From: Burkholderiaceae bacterium
Lineage (GTDB): Bacteria; Pseudomonadota; Gammaproteobacteria; Burkholderiales; Burkholderiaceae
Direction: 5' to 3'
Length of the DNA: 23,989 nt
Assembly (NCBI GenBank): GCA_030151165.1
Contig: JASLEM010000022.1
Location: 1 to 23,989 of the forward strand
A program made the position numbers and the translations under genes. Shown piece by piece: positions 16,506 through 23,749 of this stretch (positions are counted from its first letter, which is position 1; every line of letters starts with the position of its first letter). The notes beneath the pieces are model-generated. The model had not been told where the DNA came from and searched no databases. It saw only the letters and a list, made by a program, of their open reading frames with translations.

Positions 16506-17306
16506 TCAGAACGCCGGCACCATCGAGCCGGCGAACTTCTCGGCGACGAAGGCCTTGACCTCGGGCGACTGGTACGCCTTGACGAGCTTCGCGACCCAGG
16601 GCTTGTCCTTGTCGGCCGTGCGCACGGCCAGCAGGTTGGCATACGGCGACTTCGCGTCCTCGATCGCGATCGCGTCGCGCGTCGGCACGAGGCCGGCCTG
16701 CAGCGCGAAGTTCGTGTTGATCGCGCTCGCGTCCAGGTCGTCGAGCGAGCGCGCGAGCTGCGCCGCGTCGAGCTGCACGATCTGCAGGCCCTTCGGGTTG
16801 TCGACGATGTCCGCGGCGGTGGCGGAGATCCCCGCCGTCGGCTTCAACCTGAGCGCGCCGGCCTTCTGCAGCAGCTGCAGCGCGCGGCCGCTGTTCGACG
16901 GATCGTTCTGGATGCCGACCTTCGCGCCGTGCGGCAGCTCGGCGAGCGATTTCCAGCGCTTCGAGTAGAAGCCCATCGGAAAGGTCACCGTGTTGCCCAC
17001 CGCGCTGATCCTGTAGCCGCGCGCCTTGATCTGCGACTCGAGGAAGGGCCCGTGCTGGTAGCTGTTGGCGTCGAGCTCGCCGGCGTCGAGGGCGGCGTTC
17101 GGCTGGATGTAGTCCTGGAACTCGACGATGCGGATCTCGAGTCCGTCCCGCGCCGCGACCTTGCGCGCCACCTCCGCGATCTGCGCGTGCGGCCCCGCGG
17201 TGACGCCGAGGCGGACGACGACGTCGGCGGCGTGCGCCATCGGCGCGGCCGCGAAGAGCGAGGCGAGGGCGAGCAGGGCGTGCAGGACAGGGCGACGATG
17301 GATCAT
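16506..17306 (-). CDS. MetQ/NlpA-family binding protein (copy 2)
   Basis: This 266-residue NlpA/MetQ-like binding protein has a Sec-type signal peptide (residues 1-30, ending PMAHA before ADVVV) and no lipobox. Shared family sequence: RLGVTAGPHAQIAE, DYIQPNAALDAGELDANSYQH (part), GIQNDPSNSGRALQLL (part), INTNFALQAG and RTADKDKPWV. It is clearly diverged from copy 1 at 8465-9298, including the segment FPMGFYSKRWKS. It heads the cluster, 5 bp before the SfnB-like oxygenase, and has no permease or ATPase of its own class next to it. It may share MetNI with copy 1 and extend its ligand range to an oxidised or conjugated sulfur amino acid. The start ATG 17306 puts the signal peptide at the N-terminus. 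Confidence 0.88.
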   Translation of the reverse strand: MIHRRPVLHALLALASLFAAAPMAHAADVVVRLGVTAGPHAQIAEVARKVAARDGLEIRIVEFQDYIQPNAALDAGELDANSYQHGPFLESQIKARGYRISAVGNTVTFPMGFYSKRWKSLAELPHGAKVGIQNDPSNSGRALQLLQKAGALRLKPTAGISATAADIVDNPKGLQIVQLDAAQLARSLDDLDASAINTNFALQAGLVPTRDAIAIEDAKSPYANLLAVRTADKDKPWVAKLVKAYQSPEVKAFVAEKFAGSMVPAF

Positions 17307-17333
17307 GGGCAAGGCTCGGTGGCGAAGCCCGCG

Positions 17334-17362
17334 AGTGTTGCGCCGCGCGCCCGGCCTGCAAA
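17334..17362 (-). promoter_or_regulatory. Candidate promoter at head of the sulfur cluster
   Basis: On the - strand TTTGCA (17357-17362), 17 bp, then AACACT (17334-17339) within CGCAACACT. A start near 17327 would give a leader of about 20 nt. The -35 overlaps a GCAAA/TTTGC inverted repeat (17358-17373), matching the arrangement upstream of metN. The hexamers are weak consensus matches, so the shared layout is the main support. Confidence 0.35.
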
Positions 17363-17487
17363 AGAAGATTTGCGCAGCTGCTTCCTCCTTCGCACTGCCG
17401 CGAGGGCCCTGCGCGCGCCACGGCCTTCGGCGTTCTCTGGCAGGATGGACGACCCGACCTTCACGCCCCGATCGGCACGGAGCCGCC

Positions 17488-19098
17488 ATGTCCCTGGATC
17501 ACACGAACCCCCACCTCAGCGCCCGCGTGCCGGTCTTCGCGCGCAACGTGGTGTCCACCTCGCACCCGCTCGCCGCGCAGGCCGGCCTGCGCGTGATGCA
17601 GCAGGGCGGCAACGCGGTCGACGCGGCGATCGCGGCCGCGGCGGCCATGACGCTGGTCGAGCCGGTGAGCAACGGGCTGGGCAGCGACGCGTTCGCGATC
17701 GTGTGGGACGGCACGCGGCTGCACGGCCTGAACGCGTCCGGGCCGGCGCCGGCCGCGTGGACGCCCGACTGGTTCCGGCGCCGGCACGGCGATGCGGCCG
17801 CGCCGCCGACGCGCGGCATCGACGCGGTGACGATACCCGGTGCCGTACGCGGCTGGGCCGCGCTGAGCGAGCGCTTCGGCCGGCTGCCGTTCGCCGACCT
17901 GCTCGCGCCCGCGATCGAGATCGCCGAGCGCGGCTACGCCGTGCCGCCGATCGTGCAGCAGAAATGGGCGGCCGCCGCGCCGCTGCTGGAGGCCCAACCC
18001 GGGTTCGCGTCGACCTTCCTGCCGCGCGGGCGCGCGCCGCAGGTCGGCGAGCTGTTCCGCTTTCCCGCGGCCGCACGCGCGTTGCGCCTGATCGCGCAGA
18101 CGCGCGGCGACGCGCTCTACGACGGCGAGATCGCGCAGGCACTCGTCGCGTTCTCGCGAGATCAGGGCGGCGCGATGACGGTGGCCGACCTCGCGGCCTA
18201 TCGCCCGGAGTGGGTCGACACGCTGTCGCGCGACTACCGCGGCTACACGCTGCACGAGATCCCGCCGAACGGGCAGGGCATCGCGGCGCTGATCGCGATG
18301 GGCATCCTCGAGAAGTTCGACCTCGCGTCGCTGCCCGTGGACTCGGTGCGCTCGCAGCACCTGCAGATCGAGGCGATGAAGCTCGCGTTCGCGGACGTCT
18401 ACCGCTACGTGTCCGAGCCCGCGAGCATGCGCGTGACGCCCGCGCAGCTGCTCGACGACGGCTACCTCGCGTCGCGCGCGAGCCTGATCGACGAGCACCG
18501 CGCGCAGGACTTCGGCGCCGGCAACCCCGTCAAGGGCGGCACGATCTACCTCACCGCGGCCGACGAGCGCGGCATGATGGTGAGCTTCATCCAGAGCAAC
18601 TACATGGGCTTCGGCTCCGGCTGCGTCGAGCCGACGTTCGGCATCAGCCTGCAGAACCGCGGCCACGGCTTCAGCCTCGACCCGGCGAGCCCCAACGTCG
18701 TCGCGCCCGGCAAGCGCCCGTTCCACACCATCATCCCGGGCTTCCTGATGCGCGGCGCCGAGCCCGCGATGAGCTTCGGCGTGATGGGCGGCAACATGCA
18801 GCCGCAGGGCCACGTGCAGACGCTGCTGCGCATGATCGACCACGGCCAGGGCCCGCAGACCGCGTGCGACGCGCCGCGCTGGCGCTTCAACGCGGGGCGC
18901 TCGATCAACGTCGAGGCCGCGATGCCGGCCGCCGTCACGCAAGGCCTCGCGGCGCTCGGCCACGAGATCGAGGTCATCGACGATTCGTACCAGGACTTCG
19001 GCGCGGGCCAGTTCATCTGGCGGCTCGGCGACCCGGCCGTCGAGGGCTACGTCGCCGCCAGCGACCCGCGGCGCGACGGCCAGGCCGCCGGCTGGTGA
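17488..19098 (+). CDS. Gamma-glutamyltransferase-family protein, YwrD-like, no signal peptide
   Basis: This 536-residue N-terminal nucleophile hydrolase of the gamma-glutamyltransferase family should self-cleave ahead of a threonine that then attacks gamma-glutamyl (or related) amides. The expected nucleophile is Thr352 in VKGGTIYLTAADERG, the position of Thr391 in E. coli GGT. Other marks are QGGNAVDAAIAAA at 39-51, the IPGAVRGW segment near 115, IPPNGQGIAAL, and FHTIIPGF followed by SFGVMGGNMQPQGHVQ (part). No signal peptide is present, unlike periplasmic GGT, so it should be cytoplasmic as for Bacillus YwrD. ATG 17488 has GGAG five bases upstream. It diverges from the sulfur cluster across a 181-bp gap. 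Processing of imported glutathione or its S-conjugates is a reasonable inference; an acylase role is an alternative. Confidence 0.88.
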   Translation: MSLDHTNPHLSARVPVFARNVVSTSHPLAAQAGLRVMQQGGNAVDAAIAAAAAMTLVEPVSNGLGSDAFAIVWDGTRLHGLNASGPAPAAWTPDWFRRRHGDAAAPPTRGIDAVTIPGAVRGWAALSERFGRLPFADLLAPAIEIAERGYAVPPIVQQKWAAAAPLLEAQPGFASTFLPRGRAPQVGELFRFPAAARALRLIAQTRGDALYDGEIAQALVAFSRDQGGAMTVADLAAYRPEWVDTLSRDYRGYTLHEIPPNGQGIAALIAMGILEKFDLASLPVDSVRSQHLQIEAMKLAFADVYRYVSEPASMRVTPAQLLDDGYLASRASLIDEHRAQDFGAGNPVKGGTIYLTAADERGMMVSFIQSNYMGFGSGCVEPTFGISLQNRGHGFSLDPASPNVVAPGKRPFHTIIPGFLMRGAEPAMSFGVMGGNMQPQGHVQTLLRMIDHGQGPQTACDAPRWRFNAGRSINVEAAMPAAVTQGLAALGHEIEVIDDSYQDFGAGQFIWRLGDPAVEGYVAASDPRRDGQAAGW

Positions 19099-19109
19099 GG
19101 CTCGTCGCG

Positions 19110-19139
19110 GTGACCGCGGCGACCGCGGCGGAGTAAGAT
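19110..19139 (+). promoter_or_regulatory. Candidate sigma-70 promoter of small two-gene unit
   Basis: GTGACC (19110-19115), 18 bp, then TAAGAT (19134-19139), both 4 of 6 matches to consensus. It lies 72 bp before the ATG at 19212, inside the 113-bp gap after the gamma-glutamyltransferase-like gene, suggesting independent transcription of the next two genes. Confidence 0.35.
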
Positions 19140-19211
19140 CCACCCCCCGATTCCGGGCGCCGCGCCCACCGCGCGCGCCGTCCCCCAGGCGTCCTGCGAA
19201 GGAGCCCCACC

Positions 19212-19682
19212 ATGCCCCACACCGACCTCATCGCCGACATCTTCGCGGCCTTCTCCGCCGAGGCCAGCGCCTTTCCCGCGATGACGCTGCGCGGCGGCGA
19301 TGCCGTCGACGCCTACCAGGACGCGCCGCCGTTCGACGTGCTGGTGGATGCCATCTCCGACGAGTACCTCGAGGCGCACCCGTGGGGCAGCGGCTACCTC
19401 GACGCCGCGTCGTGGCGCCACTACCTGCCGTTCATGATGGAGTTTGCGCTGCGCCACCTGACCGAGGCGAGCGACGTCATCGACGCGCTGCTCACCTCGT
19501 TCCGCCCGCCCGATCGCGACCCGCCGCGCCTGGGCTCGCTCACCAAGCCGCAGGAGACCGCGGTGCTGCGCTTCCTGGACGTGCTGGCCTACAGCGCGGA
19601 CTCCGCCAACGTCGACCTCGCGTCGCAGGTGCTCGCCGAGTGGTGGACGCCGGGGGCGATCCCGCAGGACACGTCGGAATAG
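19212..19682 (+). CDS. Uncharacterised protein, DUF6714-like
   Basis: This 156-residue acidic, soluble protein has no signal peptide or membrane segment. The central part, with EAHPWGSGYLDAASWRHYLPFMMEFALRHL quoted only by its core WRHYLPFMMEF, resembles the DUF6714 family, whose members share a conserved acidic-aromatic block of this kind; I recognise this from memory with modest confidence. The C-terminal helix includes KPQETAVLRFLDVLAYS. Its function is unknown. ATG 19212 has a good AAGGAG seven bases upstream. It ends 8 bp before the receiver-like gene, so the two are probably co-transcribed. It may have nothing to do with sulfur metabolism. Confidence 0.75.
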   Translation: MPHTDLIADIFAAFSAEASAFPAMTLRGGDAVDAYQDAPPFDVLVDAISDEYLEAHPWGSGYLDAASWRHYLPFMMEFALRHLTEASDVIDALLTSFRPPDRDPPRLGSLTKPQETAVLRFLDVLAYSADSANVDLASQVLAEWWTPGAIPQDTSE

Positions 19683-19690
19683 TGCAACGC

Positions 19691-19984
19691 ATGCGCGTCT
19701 TTCTCGACGACGAGCGCGCCACGCCCGAAGGCTGGGTCCGCACGCGGTGGCCTGACGAAACGATCGCGCTGCTCGAAACCGGTGAGGTCACCGAGCTGAG
19801 CCTTGACCACGATCTCGGCGACGACGCGCGCGGCACGGGGTACGACGTCGTTCTGTGGATCGAAGAAGCCGTCGCCCTCCGCGGTTTCAAGCCGCCGCGA
19901 ATGTCGGTGCATTCGGCCAACTCGTCGGCGCGCGAAAAGATGTGCGCCGGCATCGCCGCGATCGAGAAACTCGGCGCTCGCTAG
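19691..19984 (+). CDS. Small receiver-like protein (cREC, cyclic-phosphate processing receiver type)
   Basis: This 97-residue stand-alone protein resembles the receiver-like family annotated as cyclic-phosphate processing receiver domain (cREC). Visible conserved points are the N-terminal acidic pair FLDDER (Asp6, Asp7), the DHDLG motif (Asp39, Asp41) where response regulators carry the phospho-acceptor, and HSAN (74-77) followed by Lys83. A canonical response-regulator output domain is absent. The family name comes from comparative genomics; I know of no assay that proves its activity. ATG 19691 is the preferred start; an in-frame GTG at 19682, overlapping the upstream stop, would add three residues. 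The gene seems lower in GC than its neighbours. It converges on the efflux lipoprotein gene with only 4 bp between them. Confidence 0.72.
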   Translation: MRVFLDDERATPEGWVRTRWPDETIALLETGEVTELSLDHDLGDDARGTGYDVVLWIEEAVALRGFKPPRMSVHSANSSAREKMCAGIAAIEKLGAR

Positions 19985-19988
19985 CGCC
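19973..19988. terminator. Short hairpin at convergent stop codons
   Basis: GGCGCT (19973-19978) and AGCGCC (19983-19988) are perfect 6-bp arms with a 4-nt loop. They cover the TAG of the receiver-like gene and end one base before the TGA of the convergent lipoprotein gene. No T tract follows on either strand, so termination is only suggested by position. Confidence 0.3.
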
Positions 19989-21584
19989 TCAACGCGACGC
20001 GTGCCGCTCCGGCCCACCGTCGTCGCGGCCGTTCCAGTCGCCGCCCAGCGCCTTGTACAGCGCGACGAGGTTCGTCTGCGCCGCGACATCGCTCTGCAGC
20101 GCCTGCTGCTCGGACTGGTGCAGCTGGCGGTCGACGGTGAGCACGTCGATCAGCGAGACGAAGCCGTTGCGGTAGCGGTTGTCCATCAGGTCGCGGCTGC
20201 GGCGCGCGTCGTTCACCTGGCGCGTGAGCGCGCTGGCGTGGCGCTGTTCGTCGGCGTAGGCGACGAGCGCGTTGTTGGCGTCGTGGTACGCCTGCAGCAC
20301 GGTGCTGCGGTAGGTCAGCGCGGCCTCGCTCATCTGCGCGTCGGCCGTCTTGATCTGCGCCTTGAGCTTGCCGCCCTCGAAGATCGGGATCGACACCTGC
20401 AGGCCGCCGATCCAGAAGCGCGAGGCCCAGTCGGTGAGGTCGCCGGCGTGCGCGGCCTGCAGGCCGGCGGTGCCGCCGAGCTCGATCGACGGGAACAGCT
20501 GCGCCTTCGCCTGGCCGACCTTCGCGGTGGCGGCATGCAGGTCGGCCTCGCTCTTGAGCACGTCGGGGCGGCGGCGCAGCAGGTCGCCCGGCAGGCCCAC
20601 GGGCACTTCCGGCGGCAGCGGCGCCTCGGCCTGCGGCGCGCCGCCGAGGCGCTCGGCCAGCGCGCCGGGCGGCAGCGCCAGCAGCAGCGCGAGGCGGTTC
20701 GCGGCCTGGTCGATCTCCTGGTCGACCGGCGGCAACTGCGCCAGCGCGGACGACAGTTGCGCCTGCTGCGTGACCGAGTCGGCCTTGGCCGCGAAGCCGT
20801 GGTTCGAGCGCGACTCGGTCAGCTTGAGCAGGCGCTGCTGGTCGTCGACGTCGGCCAGCACGATCGCGCGCTGGCGCTGGTAGCCGCGCAGCGCGAGGTA
20901 GGTGCGCGCGACCTCCGCCGTCAGCGAGATCTGCGCGTTGCCGCGCGCCTGCTCGGCCGACTCGATGTTCGCGCGCGCCGCCTCGACGCCGCGCCGCGCC
21001 TTGCCCCACAGGTCCAGCTCCCAGGTCGCGTCGAAGCCGATCTGGTACAGGTCGGAGTACGACGACGGCGCCTGCTGCTGCGCGGCCGCGGCGCCGCCCG
21101 CGCCGCCGGAGCCGCTCGAGCCGCCTTGCGACGACTGGCCGGTCAACGCGCTCGCGAGCCCGTTCGCGCTCATGCGCTGGCGGCCGGCGATGCCGTTGCC
21201 GCTGATCGAAGGCTCGCCTGCGGCCTTCGCGGAGCCGAGCTGCGCGCGCGCCTCCTCGATGCGCAGCGCGGCGGTCTGCAGGTCGAGGTTCTGGCGCACG
21301 GCTTCGTCGACGAGGCCGTCGAGCACCGGATCCTTGAACACCGACCACCACAGCCGGCCGTCGTAGGCGGCCGGCACCGTGTGGCTCGCGACGCCGGACG
21401 CGGCCGAGGCCGGCGCGCCGGCCCAGGTCGACGGCGGCGTGGCGTCGGGGCGGTGGAAGTCGGGGCCGACCGTGCAGCCGGCGAGGAGCGCGGCGACGGC
21501 GGCGGCGACCGGGATGCGCGTGCGCGCGGGATGGGCGTGACGCGCGGGCGCACGCGGGACGGCGATGCGGTGTTCAGTGCGCAC
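19989..21584 (-). CDS. Outer-membrane efflux lipoprotein, NodT/TolC-like
   Basis: This 531-residue outer-membrane channel subunit of a tripartite efflux system has a lipoprotein signal ending LLAGC, with Cys37 as the lipidation site. Two outer-membrane efflux repeats follow, with LWWSVFKDPVLDGLVDEA near 78-95 (part), IGFDATWELDLWGKARR (part), the inter-repeat sequence PGDLLRRRPDV, and VSIPIFEGGKLKAQI. A low-complexity Gly/Ser/Ala/Gln insert is present at 149-175, an unusual expansion in the first repeat. The start is GTG 21584, with GGAG six bases upstream; it overlaps the end of the emrB gene by 11 bases. It should pair with the EmrA/EmrB-like proteins encoded upstream, of which the adaptor is now truncated. 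Confidence 0.92.
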   Translation of the reverse strand: MRTEHRIAVPRAPARHAHPARTRIPVAAAVAALLAGCTVGPDFHRPDATPPSTWAGAPASAASGVASHTVPAAYDGRLWWSVFKDPVLDGLVDEAVRQNLDLQTAALRIEEARAQLGSAKAAGEPSISGNGIAGRQRMSANGLASALTGQSSQGGSSGSGGAGGAAAAQQQAPSSYSDLYQIGFDATWELDLWGKARRGVEAARANIESAEQARGNAQISLTAEVARTYLALRGYQRQRAIVLADVDDQQRLLKLTESRSNHGFAAKADSVTQQAQLSSALAQLPPVDQEIDQAANRLALLLALPPGALAERLGGAPQAEAPLPPEVPVGLPGDLLRRRPDVLKSEADLHAATAKVGQAKAQLFPSIELGGTAGLQAAHAGDLTDWASRFWIGGLQVSIPIFEGGKLKAQIKTADAQMSEAALTYRSTVLQAYHDANNALVAYADEQRHASALTRQVNDARRSRDLMDNRYRNGFVSLIDVLTVDRQLHQSEQQALQSDVAAQTNLVALYKALGGDWNGRDDGGPERHASR

Positions 21585-23112
21585 TGGGAGCTCCGGCGGG
21601 GGGGGTCTTGAGGAACATCGCGATCGGGAACACGCACAACGCGGCGATGCCGAACACGTAGAAGATGTCGAGGTAGCTGAGCACCTGCGCCTGGCCGTTG
21701 ACGATCTGCTGCGCGGCGGCGAGGCCGTTCTGCGTCAGCTCGCGGCCGCGCGAGCCGATGCTCGAGACCTGCTCCGCGAGCCGCGCATGGTGGAACTGGA
21801 TGCGCCACGCGAGCTGCGTCGTCGCCAGCGCCACGCCGATGCTGCCGCCGAGGTTGCGCGAGAGGTTGATGATCGCGGAGGCCTCGTTGTTGCGGTCGGG
21901 CGGGATGCCGACGTAGCCCGCGGTGGTCAGCGACACGAAGAGGAAGGGCAGCGCGACGCTCTGGTAGACGCGCGTCATCGACAGGTCCCAGAAGCCGATC
22001 TCGCCGTTCAGCAGTGACGTGTGGATCAGCGCGAAGCCGGTCGCGAGCAGGCCGAAGCCGACCAGCACGCGCGGCGGCAGCTTGCTCGCCGCGATGCCCG
22101 CGAACGGCATCATCACGGCCGCCGCGAGCCCGCCGAGCGCGAGCGATTCGCCGGCCTTGGTCGCGTCGTACTGCAGCAGGTTCTGCGCGAACTGCGGGAT
22201 CAGCTGCGTCGTGCTGAACAGCGTGAAGCCGACCAGCAGCATCACGATGTTGGCCGCGCCGAACGAGCCGAAGCGGAACAGCTTGACGTCGAACACCGGC
22301 TGCGGATGCTGCCACTCCCACCACACGAGCAGCACTGCCGCGCTGACGAACACGATGAAGAAGGCGACGATGGTCGTCGACGCGAAGCCGTCGTCCTGCT
22401 GGAAGCGGTCGAGCACCACCTGCAGGCAGCCGAACGTGGCGGCGACGAGCAGGAAGCCGAGCCAGTCGGGCACGAAGTTGCGGCGGAACTGCTCGGTGTC
22501 GTCCTTCACGGCCTGCGGCTCATCGACGAGGAACCAGACCAGCGTCAGCGCCGCGGCGCCGACCGGCACGTTGATCAGGAAGATCCAGTGCCACGAGAAG
22601 CTGTCGGTCAGCCAGCCGCCCAGCAGCGGGCCGATCGCGGGCGCGACGATCACGGTGACGCCGTAGAACGCGAACGCCTTCGCGCGCTCGGCGGGCGGGA
22701 AGGTGTCCGCGAAAATCGACTGCTCGGTCGGCGCGAGGCCGCCGCCGCCGATGCCCTGCAGCACGCGGAAGAAGATCATCGCCGCGAGGTTGGGCGAGAG
22801 CGCGCACATGAAGGAGCTCGTCGTGAACAGCGCGATGCAGATCATGTAGAACTTCTTGCGCTCGATCAGCGTCGCGAGCCAGCCGCTGATCGGCAGCACG
22901 ATCGCGTTGGAGATCAGGTAGCTCGTCAGGATCCACGTCGCCTCGTCCTGGCTCGCGCCGAGGCCGCCGGCGATGTGGCGCAGCGAGACGTTGGCGATCG
23001 TGGTGTCGAGCACCTCCATGAAGGTGGCGAGCGACACCACCATCGCGATCAGCCACGGGTTGTGCTTGCCCGCGGCGCTGCGCGGCAGCGACGATTCGGA
23101 GGCGCCGGCCAC
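21574..23112 (-). CDS. emrB: EmrB/QacA-type MFS multidrug exporter (DHA2 family)
   Basis: This 512-residue, 14-helix major facilitator antiporter exports hydrophobic drugs in exchange for protons. Visible marks are the first-helix motif LDTTIANVS, motif A as GWLATLIERKKFY, the sequence GIGGGGLAPTEQS after helix 4, and antiporter motif C in VIVAPAIGPLLGGWL. The start is GTG 23112, 10 bp after the emrA-like stop, with no strong Shine-Dalgarno; the family's N-terminus fits this start. With a HlyD-family adaptor and an outer-membrane channel it would form a tripartite pump of the EmrAB-TolC kind. The protein looks intact, but its upstream partner and probably its promoter are lost. Confidence 0.93.
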   Translation of the reverse strand: MAGASESSLPRSAAGKHNPWLIAMVVSLATFMEVLDTTIANVSLRHIAGGLGASQDEATWILTSYLISNAIVLPISGWLATLIERKKFYMICIALFTTSSFMCALSPNLAAMIFFRVLQGIGGGGLAPTEQSIFADTFPPAERAKAFAFYGVTVIVAPAIGPLLGGWLTDSFSWHWIFLINVPVGAAALTLVWFLVDEPQAVKDDTEQFRRNFVPDWLGFLLVAATFGCLQVVLDRFQQDDGFASTTIVAFFIVFVSAAVLLVWWEWQHPQPVFDVKLFRFGSFGAANIVMLLVGFTLFSTTQLIPQFAQNLLQYDATKAGESLALGGLAAAVMMPFAGIAASKLPPRVLVGFGLLATGFALIHTSLLNGEIGFWDLSMTRVYQSVALPFLFVSLTTAGYVGIPPDRNNEASAIINLSRNLGGSIGVALATTQLAWRIQFHHARLAEQVSSIGSRGRELTQNGLAAAQQIVNGQAQVLSYLDIFYVFGIAALCVFPIAMFLKTPPAGAPSAH

Positions 23113-23122
23113 GGGTGCCCCG

Positions 23123-23550
23123 TCAGTCGAGCGCGACGCTCGGCGTGACCGACATGCCCGGCCCGATCGGGTAGCGCGCGAGGTCCTCGGGGTGGTCGAA
23201 CACGATCTTCACCGGCACGCGCTGCGTCACCTTCACGTAGTTGCCCGTCGCGTTCTCGGCCGGCAGCATGCTGAAGTAGGCCCCGGTGGCGCGCTGCACG
23301 CTGTCGACATGCGCCGCGAACTTGACGTCCGGGAACGCGTCGACCTTGATCGTCACGGCCTGGTGCAGGCGCATCTTCGTGAGCTGCGTCTCCTTGAAGT
23401 TCGCCGTGACCCACAGGTCGCTGCTGACGATCGCGAGGATCGGCTGGCCCACCGAGATCACGTTGCCGACGTCCACCGCGCGCTTGGTGATGCGGCCGTC
23501 GATCGGCGCGAGCACGTGCGTGTAGCCGAGCGCGATCTGCGCGCGACCGC
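23123..23550 (-). pseudogene. emrA: emrA-like membrane fusion (HlyD) adaptor, C-terminal fragment
   Basis: About 142 residues of a periplasmic adaptor that normally has about 390. What remains starts within GRAQIALGYTHVLAPIDG, the second half of the lipoyl-like domain, and continues through DVGNVISVGQPILAIV, the beta-barrel sequence WVTANFKETQL and VKVTQRVPVKIVF to the C-terminus. The N-terminal membrane anchor, the first lipoyl half and the whole coiled-coil hairpin are missing. Recognisable homology stops at about 23548-23555, beside a perfect hairpin. The frame stays open to a TTG at 23602, so a short chimeric product of 159 residues could be made, but it would lack an anchor and should not work as an adaptor. 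The break point is judged by eye and may be off by several codons. Confidence 0.85.
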
Positions 23551-23564
23551 ACTGGGTCGCGCGC
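23539..23564. repeat. Perfect 10-bp inverted repeat at the emrA break point
   Basis: GCGCGCGACC (23539-23548) and GGTCGCGCGC (23555-23564) surround the 6-nt loop GCACTG. On the + strand a weak T-containing tail, GGTCGTCTTT, follows, so it could act as a terminator for + strand transcription. It sits where emrA homology ends and could also be a recombination junction. Confidence 0.6.
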
Positions 23565-23749
23565 GGTCGTCTTTGGCAATCAGGCGCTCGGCCGCAACGC
23601 AATGGCGGACTCGCCGCAGACCCAAAGGAACGACAGCAGCTCGTCTGCCTTGCCGCATTTCACCTCGGGATGCAGCGAGATTCGCGTTGAATTTCATCGC
23701 TCCCGGCTCGCGTTCGGCGCATAGATTTGAACCTGAAGGAGGAGCTTCT
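23565..23749. other. Non-coding or decayed stretch between emrA fragment and AlpA gene
   Basis: This 185-bp stretch is less GC-rich than the rest of the window. No convincing gene is seen. A 37-codon frame on the - strand between stops at 23694-23696 and 23580-23582 reads with a protein-like composition, including KCGKADELLSFLWVCGES, and could be the remnant of a gene. The stretch must also hold the promoter of the AlpA-type gene, but no clear -35/-10 pair stands out. Confidence 0.4.

Noticed and set aside
13870..16968. 1032-codon + strand open frame opposite the ssu-like genes and the SfnB-like gene
   Set aside because: It is the antisense shadow of genes with clear family motifs, with low-complexity composition and no plausible domain.
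23123..23602. Treating the 159-codon frame as a complete HlyD-type gene
   Set aside because: The first about 18 codons lack homology, it starts at TTG without a good ribosome-binding site, and the essential membrane anchor and coiled coil are missing.
23458..23697. 79-codon - strand frame starting MKFNANLAAS
   Set aside because: It passes out of phase into the emrA fragment, is Arg-rich, and has no recognisable domain or Shine-Dalgarno support.
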